64,000 nucleotides of DNA, taken from contig PLCS01000008.1 in the NCBI GenBank assembly GCA_003134855.1, forward strand, positions 496,001-560,000, given 5' to 3'. Positions 53,612-62,481 of this stretch are shown one piece after another (positions within the stretch are counted from its first letter, which is position 1; every line of letters begins with the position of its first letter). The DNA comes from Acidobacteriaceae bacterium. GTDB lineage: Bacteria > Acidobacteriota > Terriglobia > Terriglobales > Acidobacteriaceae. A program made the position numbers and the translations under genes. The notes under the pieces are model-generated. The model did no database searches and was not told where the DNA came from. It saw only the letters and a program-made list of their open reading frames with translations.

Positions 53612-53630
53612 TCGCTAAAAGGTAACCCAA

Positions 53631-55763
53631 ATGAAAATTCTTACAAAATGGCTTCGAGCGTACTTGCCGGGACTGCCGGTGGACGATGCACGGCTCGCCG
53701 AAGATCTGACCCTGCGTGGCATTGCCGTTGAGGGCATCTACGACTTAGGCTCGGGCAACGGCTCGGGCAACGGCTCGCTCTTCGAGATGGACATCACCAC
53801 CAATCGCGTGGATGCGATGAACCACTACGGCGTGGCGCGCGAGGCAGCGGCGATCTATGGGCTGGCGCTGCCGGTGCTGGATTTCGCTCTGCCGGAATTC
53901 CGGCCGACCGCCAAGCCCTTTTCCGTGCGCATTGAAGCCGAGGACGCCTGCGGGCGGTTTACGGCGCGAGTGCTGCGCGGCGTCACCATCGGCCCCTCAC
54001 GGGATTGGTTTGCGGGCGCGGAGGTAGCCACTTACTTTGGTCTACTGGAGCAAAAGCAAATTTCTAACGCGGTGGACGCGACCAACTTCGCCTGGATAGC
54101 GATGGGCCAGCCGACGCACGTCTTCGACCTGGACAAAATTGAAGGCGGCATCGTGGTGCGACGGGCGCGGAAGGGCGAGCGGGTGAAGACCCTCGACGGC
54201 GTGGAGCGCACACTCGATCCGGAAGACCTGATCATTGCCGATCACCTAAAGCCTCTCGGTTTGGCAGGCGTCATGGGCGGCTGGGACTCGATGATTACAA
54301 CGGAGACGAAAAATGTTCTGGTTGAAGCGGCGTGGTTTGATCCGGTCGCGGTGCGGAGGACGGCGCGGCGGCACGGGCTGCACACCGACGCCAGCCACCG
54401 CTTCGAGCGCGGCGCGGACTTCAACGCAGGGCACGTGGCATCGGCCCTGGTGAGCAGCATTCTGCTGGCGAATGGCGGCTGGATCGAGGGCGATCTGGTG
54501 GACGCGCGCGTACCCGCACTCGAGGCGCGCACCGCCAACCGCAAGCCGGTCGAGCTCAAACTCAGCGAGGTGCGGCGGATTCTGGGCGCGACGGTGGACG
54601 CGGAAGGAATTACCGCGGCGACGGTTGAGGGCGTGCTGATCGCGCTGGGATGTGGACTGGCCACCTGCGGTGGGGCAGCCTTGGACAATGCGGCGTGGTT
54701 AGTCACATTACCCAGTTGGCGGCTGGACCTGGAGCGGGAAATCGACCTGATCGAAGAGGTCGCCCGCGTCTACGGCTACAACCGATTTGCCAACACGCTG
54801 CCGGCTTTTGGCGAAGGGGTGCGCGCGCTGCCCTGGGCGGCCCAGGAGTCCGAAGTGCGGCGCACGCTGCTCGCGGCCGGCTTCCATGAGGCGATTGGGA
54901 GCACCTTCTGCTCGGCTGCCGAAGCTGCGCTGACGGCACCGCAACCGGGGCTGGCGGTCCCGCTGGGCAATCCACTCAGCGAGGAGGCGGGTGTGCTGCG
55001 GCCGTCGCCAGTGGCGGGAATGCTGGCGATGATCGCCGGCAATCTGCATCGCGACGTGAGCGACGTGCGCTTGTTCGAGCTGGGCACGGTCTTCAGCGGG
55101 ACGACGGAAAAGGTTGACGAGCGGCCCGCGCTCTCATTCGGCGCGGTGGGAACTCTGCCGGAGCAGGGAGCGCTGCACGCGGCGCGCGCGATTGAGTTCC
55201 ACGACGTGAAAGGAGTTGTGGAGCAGGTCGTGGGGCGCTTCCACGCGCGGGCCGTCCTCTTCGATCACTTCCCTGCCGAGGCCGGGCTGACGCCGGAGTG
55301 GCTGCATCCGTATCGCGCCGCGCGGGTGGTCGTAGACGGCATGACGGCGGGCTGGTTCGGCCAACTGCATCCGCGCGTGGCTGCCGAGCGCAAGTTGAAA
55401 GACCCAGTCCTGCTGGGCGAACTTTATCTGGACCGGCTCTACAAGTTGCCGTTGCGCCAGCCGATTGCGCGGGAGATCTCGCGCTTCCAGCCGGTTCGCC
55501 GCGATTTTTCTCTGGTTTTGGATGTAAGCATCACCTGGGAAAAGATCGACCAGGCGGTAGCCGGGTTGCGGATTCCCGAGTTGGTGGAGTGGCGGGCGCG
55601 CGAGGTCTTCCGCGATGCAAAGCTGGGCGCGGGCGAGTATGCTTTGTTGCTGGGGGCGACCTTTCAGGCTGCGGACCGCACGCTGCGCGAAGAGGAGTTG
55701 CAGGAGTTCCAGTCGCGGGTGGTCGAGGCTGTTGGCAAAGTTGGGGCGCGGCTGCGCAGTTAG
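53631..55763 (+). CDS. pheT: Phenylalanyl-tRNA synthetase beta subunit lacking the N-terminal tRNA-binding domain
   Basis: 710 residues, against about 800 in most bacteria. B1 begins MKILTKWLRAYLPGLPVDDA and then jumps through a GSGNGSGNGS linker to FEMDITTNRVDAMNHYGVAR, which corresponds to about residue 150 in E. coli. About 105 residues, the EMAP-like OB-fold tRNA-binding domain, are therefore absent. B3/B4 editing, B5 (PSWRLDLEREIDLIEEVARV), the catalytic-like core and the C-terminal anticodon-binding FDX-ACB domain (FQPVRRDFSLVLD) are present. The subunit completes the alpha2-beta2 enzyme with PheS. Confidence 0.95.
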   Translation: MKILTKWLRAYLPGLPVDDARLAEDLTLRGIAVEGIYDLGSGNGSGNGSLFEMDITTNRVDAMNHYGVAREAAAIYGLALPVLDFALPEFRPTAKPFSVRIEAEDACGRFTARVLRGVTIGPSRDWFAGAEVATYFGLLEQKQISNAVDATNFAWIAMGQPTHVFDLDKIEGGIVVRRARKGERVKTLDGVERTLDPEDLIIADHLKPLGLAGVMGGWDSMITTETKNVLVEAAWFDPVAVRRTARRHGLHTDASHRFERGADFNAGHVASALVSSILLANGGWIEGDLVDARVPALEARTANRKPVELKLSEVRRILGATVDAEGITAATVEGVLIALGCGLATCGGAALDNAAWLVTLPSWRLDLEREIDLIEEVARVYGYNRFANTLPAFGEGVRALPWAAQESEVRRTLLAAGFHEAIGSTFCSAAEAALTAPQPGLAVPLGNPLSEEAGVLRPSPVAGMLAMIAGNLHRDVSDVRLFELGTVFSGTTEKVDERPALSFGAVGTLPEQGALHAARAIEFHDVKGVVEQVVGRFHARAVLFDHFPAEAGLTPEWLHPYRAARVVVDGMTAGWFGQLHPRVAAERKLKDPVLLGELYLDRLYKLPLRQPIAREISRFQPVRRDFSLVLDVSITWEKIDQAVAGLRIPELVEWRAREVFRDAKLGAGEYALLLGATFQAADRTLREEELQEFQSRVVEAVGKVGARLRS

Positions 55764-55829
55764 GCGGAAATCAGCCGTGATCGGCGTTATACTTCACGGA
55801 TAAGCCATAATCCCGTGGAGGTTTTTTCA

Positions 55830-56192
55830 ATGTCGGAGTCCCTGTGGAAGTCAGATGTGATGGAAGAAGCGTTGCCTGAAGAGCCCAAGACTGAGCCGGC
55901 GGCGGAAGAGGCTTCAGGGCCGGCCGCGGACTCAGGCGCCGTGACGCTGAGCGTCGACGAGTTCTCCGCGCTGGAAGAACGCATTCAGCGCACCGTGAAT
56001 CTCGTCAAGTTCGAGCGGCAGGCGCGCGCCACTGCCGAAGAGCGCGTCATCACATTGCAAACGCAACTGCGCGAGCAGGCCCCGCTGGCCGAGCAGCTTC
56101 AGAAGGAAATCAGTGCACTGCGCGAGGAGCGCGCCCAGGTGCGGCAGCGCGTCGAGCGCATCCTCTCTCAACTGGACGCGCTGGAACTGTGA
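55830..56192 (+). CDS. Short coiled-coil protein, ZapB-like
   Basis: 120 residues from ATG 55830, with GGAGG 8 nt upstream (GTG 55815 is less likely). The first 45 residues are acidic and Ala/Pro-rich. The rest is a continuous coiled coil (EERIQRTVNLVKFERQARAT, LAEQLQKEISALREERAQ). It directly precedes zapA, so a role at the division ring as a ZapB-like partner is plausible from context and shape; sequence alone does not prove it. Confidence 0.75.
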   Translation: MSESLWKSDVMEEALPEEPKTEPAAEEASGPAADSGAVTLSVDEFSALEERIQRTVNLVKFERQARATAEERVITLQTQLREQAPLAEQLQKEISALREERAQVRQRVERILSQLDALEL

Positions 56193-56200
56193 GGCCAACC

Positions 56201-56521
56201 ATGGCTCAAGAGCAATCCGGCAATCGGCCTGGCCACGTTGCCGTCGAAATCTACGACCAGACCTATTACCTCGCCGGTGAGGACACGGAGCACATTCGCG
56301 GCCTGGCTGAGCTGGTGGATGCGCGGATGCGCGTCGTGGCCGCGGGCGGACGTACGGTGGATTCGCTGCGCGTGGCCGTGCTGGCGGCGCTGAATCTGGC
56401 CGACGAACTGTCAGAGGCTCGCAAGGCTCCGGGCGGCGATGCGCGGCTGACTACGGCGCGCGCAGCCAGCCTGCGCGGAATGCTGGACGAAGTGCTCGAA
56501 GATGAACGAAAAATTGGATAG
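56201..56521 (+). CDS. zapA: Cell division protein ZapA
   Basis: 106 residues from ATG 56201 (GAGG 6 nt upstream). The ZapA fold is visible: VAVEIYDQTYYLAGEDTEHI, then AELVDARMRVVAAGG, TVDSLRVAVLAALNLADEL and a C-terminal helix. ZapA binds FtsZ and bundles its filaments. It starts 8 nt after the coiled-coil gene and is followed by the 6S RNA candidate, the same order as zapA-ssrS in enterobacteria. Confidence 0.9.
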   Translation: MAQEQSGNRPGHVAVEIYDQTYYLAGEDTEHIRGLAELVDARMRVVAAGGRTVDSLRVAVLAALNLADELSEARKAPGGDARLTTARAASLRGMLDEVLEDERKIG

Positions 56522-56609
56522 CCGCCTTTGCCGCTCTCCAATTCGGAACCGGCGGCCCGAAAACTGCGGGTTCAGAACGGTAGCACAGACCTAGCCTTCA
56601 ATACAAGAC

Positions 56610-56638
56610 TTGTAATTTCCCACGCGGACTCCTACTAT
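56610..56638 (+). promoter_or_regulatory. Sigma-70 promoter of the 6S RNA candidate
   Basis: TTGTAA at 56610 and TACTAT at 56633 are separated by exactly 17 bp. The start point would fall near 56645-56646, the first base of the closing stem of the RNA. Confidence 0.75.
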
Positions 56639-56645
56639 TCGCAAT

Positions 56646-56837
56646 AGAAACCGGCCTGCAAAGCAGGTGGGCGATCAACGCTGGTTGAACCAACATTCAT
56701 TGAACAGGGGCTCAACTCGACAATCGGTTCTGTGTGCCGTGTCCGCCAGTCCGGAATGCCTAATGAACCGCGGAGAGCTCCACCTTCTTAGGAAGGGTTC
56801 ACCGGCGCATCAAACACGGCCCCGTGGGCCGGATTCT
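56646..56837 (+). ncRNA. ssrS: 6S RNA candidate
   Basis: About 192 nt, the normal 6S length. The ends close in an 11-bp stem with one mismatch: AGAAACCGGCC at 56646-56656 with GGCCGGATTCT at 56827-56837. Two small hairpins follow just inside it (CCTGC-AAA-GCAGG and CACGG-CC-CCGTG). Then comes a second long stem in which CGCTGGTTGAACC pairs with GGGTTCACCGGCG at 11 of 13 positions. A largely unpaired centre and a terminal hairpin (CGGTTC/GAACCG) complete a rod with a central bubble, as in 6S RNA, which mimics an open promoter and binds sigma-70 RNA polymerase. The promoter and the position after zapA support this. I could not run a covariance model. Confidence 0.72.
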
Positions 56838-56870
56838 ACCTTCCCGCAGGATTGCGGCAGCTACGCCCAA

Positions 56871-56910
56871 TCACCCCAATGAGCATAAATCGCTCATCGG
56901 GGACCCCGAT
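56871..56910. repeat. Palindromic repeat family B
   Basis: TCACCCCAATGAGC pairs with GCTCATCGGGGACCCCGAT over a short loop. The unit matches the inner palindrome at 41658-41693. It lies between the 6S RNA candidate and the Lgt-like gene. Confidence 0.75.
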
Positions 56911-56937
56911 AAGCGCAAATGCCGTATTCTGACACTG

Positions 56938-57826
56938 GTGCACCCAGTCCTCTTTCATCTCGGCTCGATTCTGATTCCGTCCTATGGCGCGGTGACAGCG
57001 CTGGGCGTGTTGCTGTCCCTGTTTCTGGCGCAACGCACAGCTCACACAATGGGGCTCGATCCCGGCAAGATTTGGAATCTTTGCGTGATCGCGCTCTTTG
57101 CGGCGCTGGCGGGCTCGCGGCTGCTGCTGATCGCTCTCAACTGGAGCGCTCTGCGCCTTCACCCTTCGTGGATGCTGACGCTGGCGATGATTCATCACCC
57201 GCTGCTGGGGGCCTTCGGCGCGCTGGCCGCGGCTGGGTCGGCTGTGTTGTATGGACGCGGGCAACGTCTGCCGCTGTGGAGCACGGCCGATTCGCTGGCC
57301 GCGCCCGTGGCGCTGGGGCTGGCCTTCGAGCAACTCGGCGCGCTGCTGGCCGGCTCGGGCTATGGAACTGAAACCGCGGCGCGCTGGGCCGTCACCTACA
57401 CCGACCCGCTGGCCGCGCGCTGGAGCGGCGCTCCGCTGGGAGTTGCGCTGCATCCGGTGCAGGCCTACGCGGCACTGGGCTTTCTGGCGCTTTCTATTTT
57501 TCTGCTAATATGGCTGCCGTATCGTCGTCAGACTGGCGATGTGGCCGGGTTGCTCTTGCTGGGCGCGGGCGTCTTGGTTTTTATCACCGAGTTCTGGCGC
57601 GATTCCGAGGGACGCGGCGCGGTGTTGGGCGGCGCGCTGGATGGGCCGCAGTGTGCGGCGATTCTGCTGGTCATGGCCGGAGGGTTAGTGCTGCTGGAAC
57701 ACGCCGGGCCGGCCGAGGGTTGTGGACTCCCACCCTTTCGCATAGAACGCGAAAGGATGGCGCACGGGGCAATGATTGCTGATTCGCCTTCGGCTGATGG
57801 CCCACCGGCGAAAGACGAGGCGGCAC

Positions 57827-57834
<8 letters not shown>
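56938..57834 (+). CDS. Divergent Lgt-like membrane protein
   Basis: 298 residues from GTG 56938 (VHPVLFHLGSILIPSYGAV becomes the N-terminus); the longer open frame runs through a family B palindrome and is not used. Overall topology matches Lgt: helices near residues 15-35, 50-70, 85-110, and the later ALHPVQAYAALGFLALSIFL and ITEFWRDSEGRG. Where active Lgt has G-R-x-G-N, this protein has EQLGALLAGSGYG, so the essential Arg and Asn are missing. It may be inactive or use another substrate. The last 35 residues are encoded partly by a family A palindrome. Its stop overlaps the start of the RluD gene by 8 nt. Confidence 0.82.
57727..57770. repeat. Palindromic repeat family A, copy 2, inside the Lgt-like gene
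   Basis: CCCACCCTTTCGC pairs with GCGAAAGGATGG around CATAGAAC and is followed by CGCACGGGGC. It is read in frame as about GLPPFRIERERMAHGA. Confidence 0.85.
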
Positions 57835-58861
<1,027 letters not shown>

Positions 58862-58913
58862 ACAGAGCAGGACTGGCGCAAAATCGAGGCACGGTTGATA
58901 AAATGAAGGAGCT

Positions 58914-59876
58914 ATGATCAGAAAGTTTTCTGGATTTGTTTTTACGATGGCGTTTGCGTTTTCCGTGCTGCACGCGCAGCAACCCGCTGCCTCGCCGGCA
59001 GCCCAGCCCGCGCCCGCCGCTCAACAGCCTGACGTCAACGCGCCCACGATCCGGCTGAACGTCAATGAGGTCAACCTCATCTTCACCGTCACCAACAAGC
59101 GTGGGGAATATATTCCGAACCTGCGGCAAAGCGATTTTGCGCTGCTCGACGACCAGAAGGCGCCGGCCAGCGTGAAGTCCTTCCACCAGCAGATCAATCT
59201 TCCGCTGCGCGTGGGTGTGGTGATCGACGCCAGCACCTCAATCCGCTCGCGCTTTCAGTTCGAGCAGCAGTCCGCGACCGAATTTCTGTTGCAGATTCTC
59301 AAGGCCAAAAGCGACCAAGCCTTCGTGATGGGCTTCGATTCCACAGCGACGATCCAACAGGACTGGACCAACAACATTGATGCTCTGGAGGCGGGGGTGA
59401 ACCGGCTGCGTCCGGGCGGCGGCACGGCGCTCTTTGATGCCGTCTACACCGCCTGTCGCGACAAGCTGCTTACGGAGCGCGGCCCGGAGCCGGTGCGCAA
59501 GGCCATCGTGCTGATCTCCGACGGCGACGATGACCAGAGCCGCGTCTACCAGGAGGAGGCCATCAAGGAATGCCAGCGGGCCGAGACCATTATCTATTCC
59601 ATCAGCACCAACTGGACGCCGAGCCGCGGCAAGGGCGACGATGTGCTGACCAAATTGTCGGAGGAAACCGGCGGACAGGTCTTCTTTCCACCTTCGGTCG
59701 AGGAGATGACGAAGAGCTTCACGAGCATCGAAGAGGAACTTCGCAGCCAGTACTCGTTGGTCTATACGCCGGCCGACTTCAAGTACAACGGAGCCTTTCG
59801 TCCCATCTATCTTTATTGCAATGACCGGCGCTACCAGGCGCGAGCCAAGAAGGGATACTTTGCGCCGCGGCAGTGA
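58914..59876 (+). CDS. Secreted VWFA-domain protein (acidobacterial type)
   Basis: 320 residues from ATG 58914 (AAGGAG 5 nt upstream). The signal peptide ends near LHA-Q, then comes a Pro/Ala/Gln linker. A beta domain (VNEVNLIFTVTNKRGEYIPNL, QSDFALLDDQ) leads into a von Willebrand A domain with the MIDAS motif D105-x-S107-x-S109 in VVIDASTSI. IVLISDGDDDQS is further along. This layout matches the VWFA-related family enriched in Acidobacteriota, whose function is unknown. The C-terminus ends YQARAKKGYFAPRQ. GATAAAAT near 58896 is a possible -10 box. Confidence 0.92.
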   Translation: MIRKFSGFVFTMAFAFSVLHAQQPAASPAAQPAPAAQQPDVNAPTIRLNVNEVNLIFTVTNKRGEYIPNLRQSDFALLDDQKAPASVKSFHQQINLPLRVGVVIDASTSIRSRFQFEQQSATEFLLQILKAKSDQAFVMGFDSTATIQQDWTNNIDALEAGVNRLRPGGGTALFDAVYTACRDKLLTERGPEPVRKAIVLISDGDDDQSRVYQEEAIKECQRAETIIYSISTNWTPSRGKGDDVLTKLSEETGGQVFFPPSVEEMTKSFTSIEEELRSQYSLVYTPADFKYNGAFRPIYLYCNDRRYQARAKKGYFAPRQ

Positions 59877-60003
59877 GGCCACTAGCGGCAGCGGAGTGCT
59901 TCAACACGGCGGCTGAAGGTTGATTTTGATGCGGCGCGGAATGTCCTGGCCTGCCGCCCGTTCGAGCATCCTGTCAAGCCAGCCCCCATCCTTCTCCGCC
60001 AGG

Positions 60004-60030
60004 ATTCAGAAACGTTCGCTCTGAATTTTT
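60004..60030 (+). terminator. Terminator after the VWFA gene
   Basis: ATTCAGA pairs with TCTGAAT over a 9-nt loop and is followed directly by a T-run. It stands about 50 nt before hpt. Confidence 0.7.
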
Positions 60031-60078
60031 CATCGGCGCGCTTGGCTCCCAGCCCCGGCTTCAGGCGATACTAATTGC

Positions 60079-60624
60079 ATGGCAGCCGATATGCCCCAGA
60101 ACCTTGAGATTCTTTATACCCGCCAGCAGATTGCCGAACGCGTCGCCGCGATGGGCGCGCAGATTACCCGTGATCTGAACGGCGAAAAGCTGGTGATGGT
60201 GGGCGTGCTGAAGGGCGCTGCGCCGTTTCTGGCCGACCTGGCGCGGGCCGTCAATGTGGACGCGACCTTCGACTTTGTGGCCACTTCCAGCTATGGCAGC
60301 GGACAGCGCTCCTCGGGTGCGGTCAAGCTGATCAAGGACCTGGATGAGCCGGTGGAGGGCAAGAATGTGCTGGTGGTCGAGGACATTCTCGACACCGGCC
60401 TGACGCTCTCTTACCTGCGCAAGCACCTCATGCAGCAAAACCCGAAGACGCTGCGCATCGCCACGCTGCTCGACAAGCCCTCGCGGCGGCTGGAAAAGAT
60501 TGAAGCCGATTATGTGGGCTTCTCCATTCCCAACCTCTTCGTGATCGGCTATGGGATGGATTACGGGGAGCGCTACCGTAACCTGCCCGACATCTGCCTG
60601 ATGACCTCCGACCATCCGGAGTGA
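60079..60624 (+). CDS. hpt: Hypoxanthine phosphoribosyltransferase
   Basis: 181 residues from ATG 60079 (ATG 60091 possible). It salvages hypoxanthine and guanine to IMP and GMP using PRPP. The PRPP-binding motif is VLVVEDILDTGLT; VGVLKGAAPFLADLARA, FVATSSYGSGQRSSG and the late NLFVIGYGMDYGERYRNLP are family sequences. GATACT at 60067 lies 6 nt before the ATG and no Shine-Dalgarno sequence is seen, so the message may be leaderless. Confidence 0.96.
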   Translation: MAADMPQNLEILYTRQQIAERVAAMGAQITRDLNGEKLVMVGVLKGAAPFLADLARAVNVDATFDFVATSSYGSGQRSSGAVKLIKDLDEPVEGKNVLVVEDILDTGLTLSYLRKHLMQQNPKTLRIATLLDKPSRRLEKIEADYVGFSIPNLFVIGYGMDYGERYRNLPDICLMTSDHPE

Positions 60625-60723
60625 TCTTGTAAAGTGAATGTCGCTCTGGGGAGGAGATCACCTCCATTACCTGCGGCGCGCTCCCCTCGACCAGCCGCCG
60701 CGCCGCGCGGTAAACTAGCGAAC

Positions 60724-62427
60724 ATGAAACGCATCGCCTTTGCTCTCGTTCTGTTCTTTCCCGCCGCCCTCGCGGCGCAGTCCTTCACCGTCAGCTTTCC
60801 CAGGGAAGTGAGCGCGCAACCGCTGGATGGGCGGCTGTTGCTGGTGCTCTCGACGGACCCCAGCGACGAGCCGCGCAACCAGATTGACGACACCCCGCGC
60901 TCGCAGATCGTCTTCGGCCTGACGGTGGACGGCTGGCAGCCGGGCCAGCCCGCGCTGGTGGACGCGAGCGCCTGGGGCTATCCGATCCACAGCCTCAAGG
61001 ACGTGCCGGCCGGCGAGTATACCGTTCAGGCGGTGCTGAACAAGTACGAGACCTTTCACCGCGCGGATGGCAAGACCATCAAGCTGCACATGGATCAGGG
61101 CGAGGGGCAACACTGGAACCTCACGCCGGGGAACCTGATATCGAAGCCGGAGAAGATCACCGTGAAGCTGGGCGGCGCGCCTATTACGGTTTCGCTGACC
61201 GGTGTGATTCCGCCCATCGCCACGCCGGCCGACACGAAGTACGTTCGCCACATCCGCATCCAGAGCGCATTGCTGACGAAGTTCTGGGGGCGGCCGATGT
61301 TCTTGAGCGCCGTCATGATGGTGCCCGAGGGCTTCGACGAGCACCCCAACGCGCGCTTCCCGCTGATGATCTTTCACGACCATTTTGTCGCTGACTTCGG
61401 CAACTTCCGCACCACGCCGCCCGATCCCGGCCTCAAGCCCGATTACAACGAGCGCTTTCATCTGGCCGGCTACAACCGCATCCAGCAGGAGGAGGGCTAC
61501 AAGTTCTATCAGCAGTGGATTGCTCCGGGCTTTCCGCGCTTTCTGATCGTCAAGATTCAGCACGCCAACCCCTACTATGACGACTCCTACGCTGTGAACT
61601 CGGCCAACGTGGGGCCGTACGGCGACGCCATCGAGAACGAGCTGATTCCGGCGATTGAGAAGCAGTTTCGCGGGCTGGGCCAGGGTTGGGCGCGTTTCAC
61701 CTATGGCGGCTCAACGGGCGGCTGGGAGGCGCTGGCCGTGCAGGTCTTCTATCCGGATCACTACAACGGAGCCTTTGCCGCCTGCCCGGACCCGGTCGAC
61801 TTTCACGCCTACATGAATATCGATCTTTACAACGACAAAAACGCATTTTATCTGGAAGGTGCGCACAAGCGCGTGCCGCAGCCGGCGATGCGCGACTACC
61901 TGGGCCATACGCTGATTACGACCGAGGACAACAACCGCTATGAGCTGGCGCTGGGCGATCATGGCCGCTCCGGCGAGCAGTTCGACATCTGGCAGGCGGT
62001 TTACGGGCCGGTGGGCGCGGACGGCTATCCGCAGCCGATCTTCGACAAGGCGACCGGCATGATCGACCACAAGGTCGCCGAGTACTGGCGTAAAAATTAT
62101 GATCTGGAAGCGATTCTGGAGCGGGATTGGGCGAAGCTGGGGCCGGAGTTAGCAGGAAAGATCCACATTTATGTGGGTTCCGACGATACATATTTCCTGA
62201 ATGATGCGGTTTATCGCATGGAAGATTTCCTCAACACGACGAAGAATCCGCCCTACGGCGGCGAAGTGACTTATGGCCCGCGCGCCGAGCACTGCTGGAA
62301 CGGCGATCCCACGCTGCCCAACGCCTACTCGCGGCTGCATTACAACACGATGTACCTGCCCAAGATTCTTGAACGCATCCAGAAGACCGCGCCTCCGGGA
62401 GCGGACCTGACGAGTTGGCGGTATTGA
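60724..62427 (+). CDS. Secreted esterase-like alpha/beta hydrolase
   Basis: 567 residues from ATG 60724, signal peptide cleaved near AAQ. An N-terminal beta domain of about 190 residues precedes an alpha/beta-hydrolase fold. The likely nucleophile is Ser330 in YGGSTGGWEA. FPLMIFHDHFVADFG lies in the fold core, YVGSDDTYFLND probably carries the acid Asp, and GPRAEHCWNGD a base His. The arrangement recalls feruloyl or acetyl xylan esterases (esterase D type), but the specificity cannot be told. A family A palindrome starts 9 nt after the stop. Confidence 0.85.
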   Translation: MKRIAFALVLFFPAALAAQSFTVSFPREVSAQPLDGRLLLVLSTDPSDEPRNQIDDTPRSQIVFGLTVDGWQPGQPALVDASAWGYPIHSLKDVPAGEYTVQAVLNKYETFHRADGKTIKLHMDQGEGQHWNLTPGNLISKPEKITVKLGGAPITVSLTGVIPPIATPADTKYVRHIRIQSALLTKFWGRPMFLSAVMMVPEGFDEHPNARFPLMIFHDHFVADFGNFRTTPPDPGLKPDYNERFHLAGYNRIQQEEGYKFYQQWIAPGFPRFLIVKIQHANPYYDDSYAVNSANVGPYGDAIENELIPAIEKQFRGLGQGWARFTYGGSTGGWEALAVQVFYPDHYNGAFAACPDPVDFHAYMNIDLYNDKNAFYLEGAHKRVPQPAMRDYLGHTLITTEDNNRYELALGDHGRSGEQFDIWQAVYGPVGADGYPQPIFDKATGMIDHKVAEYWRKNYDLEAILERDWAKLGPELAGKIHIYVGSDDTYFLNDAVYRMEDFLNTTKNPPYGGEVTYGPRAEHCWNGDPTLPNAYSRLHYNTMYLPKILERIQKTAPPGADLTSWRY

Positions 62428-62435
62428 TGGAGTCG

Positions 62436-62479
62436 ATTCCCACCCTTCGCAAACAGCGCGAAGGATGGGGCACCCGACT
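62436..62479. repeat. Palindromic repeat family A, copy 3
   Basis: CCCACCCTTCGC pairs with GCGAAGGATGGGG around AAACAGC and ends in CACCCGAC. This copy is intergenic, 2 nt before the next gene start. Confidence 0.85.
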
Positions 62480-62481
62480 GT

